Assembly: GCA_023954035.1 (NCBI GenBank)
Contig: JAMLIT010000034.1
Coordinates: 1-40,634, forward strand
DNA from: Burkholderiaceae bacterium
GTDB taxonomy: Bacteria > Pseudomonadota > Gammaproteobacteria > Burkholderiales > Burkholderiaceae_C
Length of the DNA stretch: 40,634 nucleotides
Direction of reading: 5' to 3'
The position numbers and the translations under genes are program-made. The notes beneath the pieces are model-generated. The model was not told where the DNA came from. It saw only the letters and a list, made by a program, of their open reading frames with translations, and did not search any database. This document shows positions 25,130 to 34,300 of this stretch, piece by piece (the stretch's first letter is position 1; each line of letters opens with the position of its first letter).

Positions 25130-26368
25130 TTTCTCCTTGTGCAGTGTGTATTGCACGACGTCGATGTCGCCCATGGCGAAGGCCGCTTCGCAGTACGCCA
25201 GATAGAACTCCCAGATATGCAGAAAACGATCGTCGAAGCCCTGGCGCAGAATCTGCGCCCGCTGAACCATGAAGCGCTCGCGCCAGCGCTTGAGCGTCTC
25301 GGCGTAGTCCGCGCCAAAGGCCAGTTCCTCGGTCACCCTGAGGCCGGCGGCCTCGGCTTCGCGGCGGAACTCGCGCGGACAGGGCAGGCAGCCGCCCGGG
25401 AAGATGTATTGCTGGATGAAGTCGGTCGAGCCGATGTAGCGCGCGAACAGGCGGTCGTCGATGACGATGCTTTGAATACACGCGCGCCCGCCGGGCTTGA
25501 GCAGTCGCGCCACCGCCTGAAAGTAGGTGGACCAATATTCCCTGCCCACGGCCTCGACCATCTCGATGGAGCAGATGGCATCGAATGGCGCATCGTGGAT
25601 GTCACGGTAGTCTTGCAGGCGCAAGTCGCCGCGTTCCGCCGGCACGCCCGCACGTTCGAGCCGGCCTCGGGCAAACGCCAGTTGCTCGGTGGAGAGCGTG
25701 ACCCCGGTGACGCGGGCGCCAAATTCCGTCGCCGCCATCTCGGCCAGCGCGCCCCAGCCGCAGCCAATCTCCAGCACGCGCTCGCCGGGTTGCACCCGCG
25801 CTTCGCGCAGCGCCCGGCGCACCTTGGCGTGCTGGGCGGCGCGCAGGTCTTGCGTGGGCTCGGGGCCGGAAAACAGAGCCGACGAGTAGTTCATCGTCTC
25901 GTCCAGCCACAGTTGGTAGAAGGCGTTGCCCAGGTCGTAGTGGGCGTGAATGTTCCTTTTGCTTCCGGCCCGGGTGTTGCGACGCAGCAAATGGCGCAGA
26001 CGCAAGGTCAGGCGCCCCGCCCAGCTGCCATAGACCACGCTTTCCACCGCGTGCCGGTTGGCGATGAAGAGCTTGAGCAAATCCGTCAGGTGCGGCGTGC
26101 TCCAGTCGCCTGCGATGTAGCTCTCGGCAAAGCCGATGTCGCCAGAGCGCAGCGCGGCGCTGCAAACCTTCCAGTTGTGCAGCACGATGGCGCCTTGGGG
26201 CGCGACGCCCGGCGTGGCGACGCCCGGGCCAAAGTGGCGCAGTGACCCGTCCGGAAGTTGCAGCGTCAGGCTGCCGTGTTGCAAGCGCGTGAGCAGGCGC
26301 AGGACGGTGCGCGCGGCGGCCGGGATGCCCGCTGGCAGGGCGAGCCGGCTGGCGGTGGTGGTGTTCAT
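25124..26368 (-). CDS. cfa: Cyclopropane-fatty-acyl-phospholipid synthase-like methyltransferase
   Basis: The 414-residue protein is a full-length CFA-synthase family SAM methyltransferase. It has an N-terminal domain (1-125) of the acyl-lipid binding type, AHYDLGNAFYQLWLDETMNYS at about 150-170, the SAM motif VLEIGCGWGALAE near residue 195, CSIEMVEAVGREYW with the bicarbonate-site Glu, and YIFPGGCLPCP. CFA enzymes methylate double bonds of membrane phospholipid acyl chains. Close relatives in singlet-oxygen and light regulons make methylated precursors of furan fatty acids instead of cyclopropanes, so the product here is uncertain. ATG 26368 has GAGGAG seven bases upstream and overlaps the DUF1365 stop. 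Confidence 0.93.
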   Translation of the reverse strand: MNTTTASRLALPAGIPAAARTVLRLLTRLQHGSLTLQLPDGSLRHFGPGVATPGVAPQGAIVLHNWKVCSAALRSGDIGFAESYIAGDWSTPHLTDLLKLFIANRHAVESVVYGSWAGRLTLRLRHLLRRNTRAGSKRNIHAHYDLGNAFYQLWLDETMNYSSALFSGPEPTQDLRAAQHAKVRRALREARVQPGERVLEIGCGWGALAEMAATEFGARVTGVTLSTEQLAFARGRLERAGVPAERGDLRLQDYRDIHDAPFDAICSIEMVEAVGREYWSTYFQAVARLLKPGGRACIQSIVIDDRLFARYIGSTDFIQQYIFPGGCLPCPREFRREAEAAGLRVTEELAFGADYAETLKRWRERFMVQRAQILRQGFDDRFLHIWEFYLAYCEAAFAMGDIDVVQYTLHKEKL

Positions 26369-27219
26369 GGCTGTCTCCTCGCGTCTCGGTGTTGGGGGTG
26401 TTGCTGGTGGCTGATGGGCGCTGCCGGCGAGGGGGGCTTGCTGCGAAAGCCCACGCGCAGAGTCCACAGGCGCAGTGCCTGCCAGTGGATGCGGACGATC
26501 ACGGCAAGCGTCATCACGGGATAGCGCCAGAGCGCCCGGCGCAGCGCAGCGCGGGTGGCCGGCTCGAGCGCACCGCTGACGCTGGTCTCGATCAGCGCGC
26601 CGTGCGCGTCGTCGTGATCGATGCGCGCCACGGTGCGCAGAACGCCGCCCTTGTCGGTGAACAGAAAGCGAAAGCGGTAGCTGCCCGAAACGTCGCAAAA
26701 CGGCGAGACATGGAAGACCTTTTCTGCCTGCAGCTCTTGGCTCCATGCGGGTTCGTCGAGCAAATAGCAGTGGCGCTCGCCAAAGGTGTTGTTCACTTCG
26801 ACGACGATGGCCCGCAGGCTGCCGTCGGCACGCTCGCAATACCAGAAGCTCACCGGCTTGAAGGTGTAGCCCAGCACCCGCGGATAGCAGTGCAGCCACA
26901 CCTGGCCGGTGGCGTCGTGGATGCCTTCGGCACGCAGCAGGGCGTCGAGCCAGGCAAGCGCCCCGCCCGACGACGCCGGACGGCCGTCGCCGTGGTCCGC
27001 GTCGTGAAAGCTGATGGCGCCGCGCCGGTTCACTGCCAGCGCGCCGGCGTCCGCACCGCGTGCGAGTGTGCGCATCGGCAAGAGCAGGAAGAAGGTGGCG
27101 TAGCTGAAGCGGTGTTCCTTCGGCCGCAAGCGGGCGTGACGCACTTGGCCAAAGCCGATCAGCGGCCGGGCCGGCACTTCCGTGACGCCGGGGCGAGCGC
27201 AGGCAGCAGCAGCGGTCAT
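26365..27219 (-). CDS. DUF1365 protein
   Basis: This 284-residue protein matches DUF1365: the N-terminal GFGQVRHARLRPKEHRFSYATFFLLLP, the SFHDADHGDG loop, QVWLHCYPRVLGYTFKPVSFWYCER and EVNNTFGERHCYLL, EKVFHVSPFCDVSGSYRFRF. Family members almost always sit beside an FAD amine-oxidase-like gene and a CFA-like gene; biochemical function is unknown. ATG 27219 is preferred, giving a TGATG overlap with the preceding gene; a GTG one codon earlier is possible. Confidence 0.93.
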   Translation of the reverse strand: MTAAAACARPGVTEVPARPLIGFGQVRHARLRPKEHRFSYATFFLLLPMRTLARGADAGALAVNRRGAISFHDADHGDGRPASSGGALAWLDALLRAEGIHDATGQVWLHCYPRVLGYTFKPVSFWYCERADGSLRAIVVEVNNTFGERHCYLLDEPAWSQELQAEKVFHVSPFCDVSGSYRFRFLFTDKGGVLRTVARIDHDDAHGALIETSVSGALEPATRAALRRALWRYPVMTLAVIVRIHWQALRLWTLRVGFRSKPPSPAAPISHQQHPQHRDARRQP

Positions 27220-28523
27220 CACGCCGCCTTCGCCAGCGGGGCCGGCAGGCTGGCGCGCACGCCCTCGGCGGCGGCGAGCCCCGATTTCAGCCCATCTTCG
27301 TGGAACCCATAGCCCGCCCAGGCGCCGGCAAACCAGGTGCGCTGCTGGCCCTGCAAGCTGCCGAGCCGGCGCTGGGCGCGGATGGCGGCGGCGTCAAAGA
27401 CGGGATGGGCATAGTCGTACTCGCCGAGCACGTGGTGCGGGGCAATGCCGCCCACTGGATTGAGCGAGACGATCACAGGCTGGGAAAAGGGCAGCGGCTG
27501 CAGCCGGTTGATGAGGTAGTGCAGGCAGACCCGGGCCGATTCCTGGCGCTCCTGCGGCGCGCGCTCGTAATTCCATGCGGCCCAGGCGGCGGGGCGCTGC
27601 GGCAGGACGCGTGTGTCGGTGTGCAACACGGCGCGGTTGGCCTGGTAGCGGATGGTGCCGAGCAGGGCGCGCTCCTCGGGGCTGGGCTGGGCGAGCAGCG
27701 CGAGCGCCTGGTCGCTGTGCGTCGCCAGGACCAGCCGATCGAAATGCTCGGTGCCGGCGTCGGTGGTGATGCGCACGCCAGCGGCGTCGCGGGCGATGCG
27801 GCGCACGGGGGTGCTGCAGCGCGCATCGGGCAATCCCCGAACGATTTTCTGCACGTACTCACGCGAGCCCCCAGCCACGGTGAACCACTGCGGTCGGTTG
27901 GCCACCTGCAGCAGGCCGTGGTTGTGGCAGAAGCGAATCATGGTGGCCACGGGGAACTTGAGCATCTGGTCCGTCGGGCAGCTCCAGATGCAACCCAGCA
28001 TGGGCAGCAGGTACCAGTCGCGAAACGCGGCACCAAAGCGCCTGGCCTGCAGAAACTCACCCAGCGGCTGCGCCAGCGTGCGCTCGTCGTCGGCCTCGGC
28101 GATGGCGGTGCACAGGCGGTTAAAGCGCAGCAGGTCGCGCAGCATGCCGACGAAGCGCGGGTTGGCCAGGTTGCGCGCCTGGGCAAACACGCTGGTCAGG
28201 CTGCTGCCGCTCCACTCCAGCGCCTGCTGGCCGTACACGCGCGGCACCTGGACGGAAAACGACATTTCGGACGGGGCCAGGGCCACGCCCAACTCGGTGA
28301 ACAAGGCCAGAAGCTGCGGATAGGTGCGCTCGTTGAGCACCAGAAAGCCGGTGTCGACGCCGTGCGTGACAGGGCCATGCGAGCCCGGCAGCGTGACGTC
28401 GACCGTGTGCGCGTGGCCACCAAAGGTCGCGCCGGCTTCGAACAGCGTGGTCTGGGCGTGGGGTGCCAGCCGGTGGGCGGCGGCCAGCCCGGCGACGCCG
28501 GCACCTACGACAGCCACTTTCAT
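27219..28523 (-). CDS. FAD-dependent amine-oxidase-like oxidoreductase
   Basis: The 434-residue flavoprotein has an N-terminal dinucleotide fold VVGAGVAGLAAAHRL with Glu30-type ribose ligand (TTLFEAG), a family block VDTGFLVLNERTYPQL, and a C-terminal FAD contact region (WFAGAWAGYGFHEDGLKSGLAAAEGV). It belongs to the COG2907 group of amine-oxidase/desaturase-like enzymes that pair with DUF1365 and CFA-like proteins. Likely chemistry is oxidation or desaturation of a modified acyl chain, which I infer from the cluster. ATG 28523 has GGAGG five bases upstream. It is the first gene of the operon, with a leader of up to ~400 bases to the candidate operator. Confidence 0.9.
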   Translation of the reverse strand: MKVAVVGAGVAGLAAAHRLAPHAQTTLFEAGATFGGHAHTVDVTLPGSHGPVTHGVDTGFLVLNERTYPQLLALFTELGVALAPSEMSFSVQVPRVYGQQALEWSGSSLTSVFAQARNLANPRFVGMLRDLLRFNRLCTAIAEADDERTLAQPLGEFLQARRFGAAFRDWYLLPMLGCIWSCPTDQMLKFPVATMIRFCHNHGLLQVANRPQWFTVAGGSREYVQKIVRGLPDARCSTPVRRIARDAAGVRITTDAGTEHFDRLVLATHSDQALALLAQPSPEERALLGTIRYQANRAVLHTDTRVLPQRPAAWAAWNYERAPQERQESARVCLHYLINRLQPLPFSQPVIVSLNPVGGIAPHHVLGEYDYAHPVFDAAAIRAQRRLGSLQGQQRTWFAGAWAGYGFHEDGLKSGLAAAEGVRASLPAPLAKAA

Positions 28524-29074
28524 GCCGGCCTCCGCGCTGGAGCCCGGCCGACGGGCGGGAAGAAAAAGGTTGCGAAGCGCCCCGACGCGAAGAAGAGAGG
28601 GAGGGAGGAGAAGCGCCCCGGGATTTCAATCGACCCTCCAGGGGCCGAAAGGCTTCGCAACGCAAAGATGCTACGACATTGTGCATGCCGAATGGGACGA
28701 TCGACCCGGCCATGGCGACGGAAGTTCCGCGAATTTCTTCGTGCCTGGAAAAAAAGCGTGAGAAATTGCACGAAGGTCTGGACACGGGCCTTGGCGCCTT
28801 CTGGCCGTGACCCTCGTCGGCCGCGGCGGCATGCGTCCGATCGATCAGGCCGGTGCGCCAGGCCGGCCTTTGTGAGGGCGCCGCGGCCACCAGGCAGCGC
28901 CGGGGCAAAGCAGGAAATGAGCGGTTTATCCATTTGTCCAACCTATTTGTCTAAGACAGTAATACAATTTAACCACAATTTGTCTAACCGTGCCTGCCCT
29001 GCGTCTGCCCGCGCGAGCGCAAGCCCTTTTCTTGGATTCATCGCCATGCAACAGCACCCTGGGTCGTACCTTTC
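28524..29074. other. Divergent regulatory region of the light-linked operon
   Basis: This 551-base gap lies between the first operon gene (minus) and the regulator (plus). Near the operon side are two direct copies of GAAGCGCCCCG (28574-28584, 28610-28620), a purine tract between them, and an inverted pair GTTGCGAAGC/GCTTCGCAAC (28569-28578, 28652-28661). On the regulator side is an AT-rich block with three 11-bp repeats. I could not fix promoter boxes for either direction, and open frames here (up to 137 codons) look spurious. Confidence 0.6.
28932..28988. promoter_or_regulatory. Three direct repeats ATTTGTCYAAS, candidate operator
   Basis: ATTTGTCCAAC (28932-28942), ATTTGTCTAAG (28945-28955) and ATTTGTCTAAC (28978-28988) lie in the only AT-rich block of the divergent gap, 86-143 bases before the regulator ATG. 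The first two are 13 bases apart, the third 33 bases further. TACAAT (28963-28968) could be a -10 box. Confidence 0.5.
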
Positions 29075-30091
29075 ATGACCGAGCCCACACAGCCCACGGA
29101 GGCGGACGGCGTCTATCCCATTTCGGCGGTGGAGCGCGAGACCGGTTTGTCCAAAGACACCTTGCGCATGTGGGAGCGGCGCTACGGGTTTCCGAAGCCC
29201 ACGCGCGATGCGCAGGGAGAGCGCCTGTACCCGGCTGAGCAGGTGGCGCGTCTGCGCACGCTGCGGCGGTTGATTCACGCAGGCCACCGGCCGGGAAAGG
29301 TGGTCACCCTGACCGCCCAGGCGCTGCAGGCGCTGGTTCAGGCCGTGCCGTCCGGGCCCGGGCCCGGGCCCGCCAGCGGCCTGCTGCTCGACCGGCCACG
29401 CAGACAGGCGCAGGGCGCCGACACGGCAGGCGGCGCACCGCCGCCAGGTACGGACGCACTGGCGCCCTATCTGGACTGCATCGCCGCGCACGATCCGGCC
29501 GGCCTGCGCGCACTGCTCACCCGGGCCATGCTGTTGGTGGGCCTGGAGCGCGCCGTGCTCGAATGCGTGGTGCCGCTGAACCGTGCCGTAGGCCAGGCCT
29601 GGGTCGAAGGGCGATTCGAGGTGTTCGAGGAGCACCTGTACACCGAATGCGTGACGGGCGTTCTGCGCAGCGCGGTGGCCGGCGTCCCTTCGTCTGCCTC
29701 AGCAGGTCGGCCGCGCGTGCTGCTGACGACGTTCGCGCAGGAGCAGCACGGCCTGGGTCTGCTGATGCTCGAAGTGCTTCTCGCGTTGCGCGGCTGTACC
29801 TGCCTCGCGCTGGGCACCCAGACTCCCCACGCGGATATCGTCCTTGCCGCAGAGGCCTTTCGCGCCGACGTCGTCGCGCTCAGCTTCAGCGGCGTGCTGC
29901 CGGCCGCGCACATCCGTGCCGGCTTGGCGCAGTTGCGCGCGCAGTTGCCCGGGCGGGTGGCGCTCTGGGCTGGCGGCCAGGGGGCAGCAGGAGGGGTGGA
30001 ACCCGTCGCCGGCGTGCAGGTGTTGCGCGATCTGCAGGACATGCCGCCCGCCCTGGCACGGTGGCGGGCGCAGCAGGCCGGCATGCACTAG
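29075..30091 (+). CDS. litR: MerR-type regulator with B12-binding domain, CarH/LitR-like photoreceptor
   Basis: The 338-residue protein starts with a MerR winged helix-turn-helix (about 13-82: YPISAVERETGLSKDTLRMWERRYGFPKPTR). A Pro/Gly linker (about 93-130) leads to a helical B12-cap domain and a Rossmann-type cobalamin-binding domain. CarH-defining residues are present: Wx9EH is W176, E186, H187, and the cobalamin-ligating motif ExHxxG is E223, H225, G228. In CarH/LitR, adenosylcobalamin-bound tetramers repress in the dark and light photolysis releases DNA. The regulator lies divergent from the lipid operon, its likely target. Start ATG 29075 lacks a strong ribosome binding site. Its TAG is shared with the convergent gene's stop (CTAG). 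Family and residues are seen; light response is inferred. Confidence 0.9.
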   Translation: MTEPTQPTEADGVYPISAVERETGLSKDTLRMWERRYGFPKPTRDAQGERLYPAEQVARLRTLRRLIHAGHRPGKVVTLTAQALQALVQAVPSGPGPGPASGLLLDRPRRQAQGADTAGGAPPPGTDALAPYLDCIAAHDPAGLRALLTRAMLLVGLERAVLECVVPLNRAVGQAWVEGRFEVFEEHLYTECVTGVLRSAVAGVPSSASAGRPRVLLTTFAQEQHGLGLLMLEVLLALRGCTCLALGTQTPHADIVLAAEAFRADVVALSFSGVLPAAHIRAGLAQLRAQLPGRVALWAGGQGAAGGVEPVAGVQVLRDLQDMPPALARWRAQQAGMH

Positions 30092-31287
30092 ACCATCGCC
30101 GCGAGCCGCTCGATCGGCAATTGCATGCGCAGTTCCTCCTGCGTCACCACGCCGGTGATGCGCCAGTTCGGTTGCGCCGTGTCGCGGGAAATCAGCTCAC
30201 CGGTCGGCAGGCCGCTGCGGCTGCGCACCACGGCCACGCGCGGCGTGGTGGGCGTGGTACCGCGCCGCAGCACGACAGCGATCTCTCCACTGGACAGCCG
30301 GACCAGCGACCCCGGCGGGTAGATGCCCAGCGTGTGCAGCATGGAGGCGCCGGCCTCGTCGACTTTCTGGTCTTCGCCGTAGTAGCAGGCCTTGAGCGCC
30401 GCAGTGACGGCCATGGGCGTGCGGCCCGCGCGCGGAGCGAGGCGGGCGGCAAAAATATCGGTGCGCTGCACCAGGCGCGCGATCTGTGCGGCTTCGCTGC
30501 GTCCCTCCAGCGGCCCCGGCGCCCGGTCGTGGTGCTGGCGAACCGCATCCAGCCAGACGCGGTCCGACACCCCGAGCCCGGCCAGCATGCTGGCCGAGCG
30601 CTCGGCGTGGTCCTGGATCTGCGCGATCTGCGCTGCGCTGAGCGGCGCGCTTTGCTGGGCCAGCCGGTCCTGCAGCTCGGTCATGGAAATATTCATGGAA
30701 AGCGCCGCGCGGCCGGCGCGTGCCGTCTGCTCGGCGCTCCAGTGCAGTCCGTCGCGCGCCACCAGCATGCAGACGCTGGCCACCAGCAGCACGTGCGTGG
30801 CGCTGTAGACGCGGGTCTCGTCGCTTGAGCGCAGGATCAGCGTCAGCAAGGTGGCGTCGGACGCGTGCAAGGCGGCGCGCGCCACTTCCGCATGCAGGGC
30901 CAGAAAGCGCGCGCCGAAGTCGCTGGCGTGGGGGTTGCTGAGCAACTGGGTGGTGGTCCACTGCAATTCGGGCCAGTCCACCGGCCCTTCGCGCACGCGC
31001 GCCGTCTGGGCGTGCGCAGCGCCTTCGATCTTCATGCTGGCGATCTCGCCCAGCGGCTGGTCGGAGATCAGCATGCGCTGCAGCTGCGCCAGGTAGGCAC
31101 GGTGGCTTTCCTCCGACTCCTCGATATCCACGCAGAACTGCACGCCGCGCGCCAGGAGACTGTCCATTTCGTCCCTCAGCAGCACATAGCCCTTGCTGGC
31201 CAGCAGCGTCCCGTCGGTGCCCCGCAGCGCAAACGGCAGCGGCTGGCCCAGGACGAGCGAGGCAGGGTTGAGTGCAACGAGGTTCAT
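30088..31287 (-). CDS. Degenerate HD-GYP-like domain protein
   Basis: The 399-residue protein has an N-terminal ~100-residue region, an HD-domain-like helical core (about 130-310) and a C-terminal small beta domain (SLVRLSSGEIAVVLRRG) typical of HD-GYP c-di-GMP phosphodiesterases. Some landmarks remain (ATHVLLVASVCML, DHAERSASMLAGLG, QHHD), but the HDIGK metal motif is replaced by LSMNISM, and the GYP motif is absent. It is probably catalytically inactive, acting as a c-di-GMP-related sensor or scaffold. No membrane segments are seen. It is convergent with the regulator, overlapping at the shared stop, and lies downstream of the efflux operon on the same strand. I am sure of the fold class, not of a function. 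Confidence 0.75.
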   Translation of the reverse strand: MNLVALNPASLVLGQPLPFALRGTDGTLLASKGYVLLRDEMDSLLARGVQFCVDIEESEESHRAYLAQLQRMLISDQPLGEIASMKIEGAAHAQTARVREGPVDWPELQWTTTQLLSNPHASDFGARFLALHAEVARAALHASDATLLTLILRSSDETRVYSATHVLLVASVCMLVARDGLHWSAEQTARAGRAALSMNISMTELQDRLAQQSAPLSAAQIAQIQDHAERSASMLAGLGVSDRVWLDAVRQHHDRAPGPLEGRSEAAQIARLVQRTDIFAARLAPRAGRTPMAVTAALKACYYGEDQKVDEAGASMLHTLGIYPPGSLVRLSSGEIAVVLRRGTTPTTPRVAVVRSRSGLPTGELISRDTAQPNWRITGVVTQEELRMQLPIERLAAMV

Positions 31288-31366
31288 GGCGGGCCAGACA
31301 TTATGGAACCTTGCACTGGCCGCTCAGCGGGGCAAAAAGGCCGCGCCGGTGGCGCTGTTCGTCGTA

Positions 31367-34300
31367 TCAAGGCGTGTGGGCCGAGGCGCCTGCGCGCCCG
31401 CTGCCCCCGCTGGCGGGCGCGGGCGTCTTGCGCCGAAAAATCCTTTGCACCCACTTTTCCAGGTCGTCGATGTAGGTGAACACGGCAGGCACCACCAGCA
31501 GGCTGAGCACCGTGGAGGTGATGAGCCCGCCAATCACCGCCACCGCCATGGGCGAGCGAAAACTCATATCGGCGCCCCCCAGCGCCAGCGCAATCGGCAG
31601 CATTCCGGCGCCCATGGCCAGCGTGGTCATGATGATGGGACGGGCACGCTTGTGGCAGGCGTCGAGCAGCGCGTCCATGCGGCTCATGCCGTGGTCCCGC
31701 CGCGCGACGATGGCGTATTCCACCAAAAGGATGGAGTTCTTGGTGGCAATGCCCATCAGCATCACCAGGCCGATCAGCGACGGCATGGAAAAGCTCTTGC
31801 CCGCGATCAAAAGGCCGACAAAGGCGCCGCCCAGCGACAGCGGCAGCGCCATCAGGATGGTCACCGGCTGCAGAAAGTCCTTGAACAGCAGCACCAGCAC
31901 GATGTAGATGCACACCACGCCAGTGAGCATGGCCAGGCCGAAGCTGGCAAACAGCTCGCCCATCATTTCCGCGTCGCCCACGTCGATCAGCCGAACCCGG
32001 CTGGGAAGATCGCGCACGGCAGGCAAGCTTTTCACCGCTTCGGTCACTTCGCCCAGGCCGCGCGTGCCCAGCTCTATTTCGAAGTTGACGTTGCGCGAGC
32101 GGTCGTAGCGGCTGATGACGGCCGGGCCGCCGGCCACTTCGAGTGTGGCGACTTCGGCCAGGCGCACCGGGCCATGGGCGCCGGGCACCGTCAGGCGTTC
32201 GAGCACCGAGAGGTCTTCGCGCGCGTCGTCGTTCAGGCGCACCACGATGGGTATCTGGCGCTGGGCGAGATTGAGCTTGGGCAGGTACTGGTCGTAGTCG
32301 CCCACGGTGGCCACGCGCAGCGTCTCGGCGATGGCTTGTGAGGTAACGCCCAGGTCGGCCGCGCGGGCGAAGTCCGGGCGCACGGCAATCTCAGGGCGCA
32401 CCAGACTGGCGTTGGAGCTGACGCCACCGATGCCGGGGATGGTGCGTATGCCCTGCTCGACGGCGCGCGCGGCGCTGGCAAGCGCCTGCGGGTCTTCGCT
32501 GGCAAGCGCCAGCACGTATTTGTCGTTGGAGCCGCCCAGGCCGATTTTTACGCGCACGCCGGGCAGGTCGGCCAGCGCCGCGCGCAGGCGCTGCTCGATC
32601 TCTTGCTTGAGCGGGCGCTCACCACGCGGCGCCAGGCGCAGCGTCAGCGTGGCTTTGCGCGGGTCGCCGGCGCCGCCGCCGGCAAAGGGGTCGGTGCCCG
32701 CCGTGCCGCCGCCTATCGTGGTGTAGATGCTTTGCACATGGCCCACGCGCAGCACCCGCTCGGAGGCCTGCGCAACGGCGGCGCGCGTATCGGCCAGCTT
32801 GCTGCCGGGCGGCAATTCGAGGTTGACCTGGGTCTGGGCGTTGTCGTCCGCCGGGATGAAGCCCGAAGGCAGCAGCGGAATGAGCGCAATCGACGCCACG
32901 AAGAACAGCAGCGCCCCGAGAAGGGTCAGCACGCGGTGGCGCAGGCACCAGCCCGACGCCCGCATGTAGGTGGCCAGCCAGCGCGGCTCGCGCTCCTGCG
33001 CCACCAGGGGCTTGAGCATGTACGCCGCCATCATCGGCGTGAGCAGGCGCGCGACCACCAGCGAAGCGAACACCGCCAGCGCTGCCGTCCAGCCAAACTG
33101 CTTGAAGAAGCGCCCGGCAATGCCGCTCATGAACGCTGTGGGCAGGAACACCGCAATCAGCGAGAACGTGGTGGCAACGACGGCCAGGCCGATTTCCTCC
33201 GCCGCTTCCATGGCGGCAGCGTAGGGCGACTTGCCCATGCGCAAATGGCGCACGATGTTTTCCACCTCGACGATGGCGTCGTCGACCAGAATCCCGACCA
33301 CCAGCGAGAGCGCCAGCAGCGTGATGATGTTGATGGAAAAACCCAGCAGGTGCATGCCGATGAAGGCCGGGATGATTGACAGCGGCAGCGCCACAGCAGA
33401 GACAATGGTCGCCCGCCAGTTGCGAAGGAACAGCCACACCACGACCACGGCGAGGATGGCGCCCTCGTACAGCAGGTGCATGGAGCTGTCGTATTCGTCG
33501 CTGGCAATCTGCACGAAATCCACGGTGCGCGTCAGCCGCAGGTCGGGGTGGTCGGCGAGCAGTTGGTCGAGCGCCTTCTGCACGCCTGCGCCCACTTCGA
33601 CTTCGCTCGCGCCGCGGCTGCGCGAGACTTCGAAACCGATCACCGATTGGCCGTCGAGCAGCGCGGCGGTGCGCTGCTCGGCCGTCGTGTCCTGCACGCT
33701 GGCGACCTGGTCGAGCCGAATGTGACGGCCGTCACTCAGTGGGATCTCCAGCGCCGCAATCTGGCCCGCCGTCTGCACGGTGGCCAAGGTGCGTACCGGC
33801 TGCTCGGCGCCGCCCAGATCGGCGCGACCGCCAGCGCTCTCGATCTGCACCTGGCGCAATTGGCGCGACACCTCGGCCGCCGTGGCGCCCAGGGCTTGCA
33901 GCTTGATGGGGTCGAGCGCCACGCGCACCTCGCGCGCCACGCCGCCCACACGGTTGACGGCGCCCACGCCGGCAACGGCCAGCAGCCGGCGCGTGAGCGT
34001 GTCGTCCACGAACCACGACAGGGCTTCGGCGTCCAGACGCCCGGAGGCAATGGCAAACGCCAGGATCGGCTGGGACGAGAGTTCGAGCTTGGCGACGATG
34101 GGGTCGCGCAGGTCCGCCGGCAGGTCGGCGCGCACGCGCGAGACGGCCGAGCGCACGTCGTCCACCGCCTCCTGCACCGGCTTTTCCAGCGCGAATTCGG
34201 CGGCAATGCTGGCCGAGCCGTCGGTCAGCGTGGTGGTGATGTGCTTGAGGCCTTGCGTGGTGGCAATGGCGTTCTCGATCTTGCGCGCCACGTCCGATTC

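Noticed and set aside
28524-28930. Cobalamin riboswitch in the leader of the lipid operon
   Set aside because: No GCCACTG-type B12 box in either orientation; B12 sensing is better explained by the regulator.
28520-28933. 137-codon minus-strand frame upstream of the flavoprotein
   Set aside because: It begins inside the first operator repeat, is Arg/Pro-rich, and lacks a ribosome binding site and any recognisable motif.
27300-29078. 592-codon plus-strand frame across the flavoprotein gene and the divergent gap
   Set aside because: Mostly antisense to the flavoprotein, low-complexity, and it would cover the operator region.
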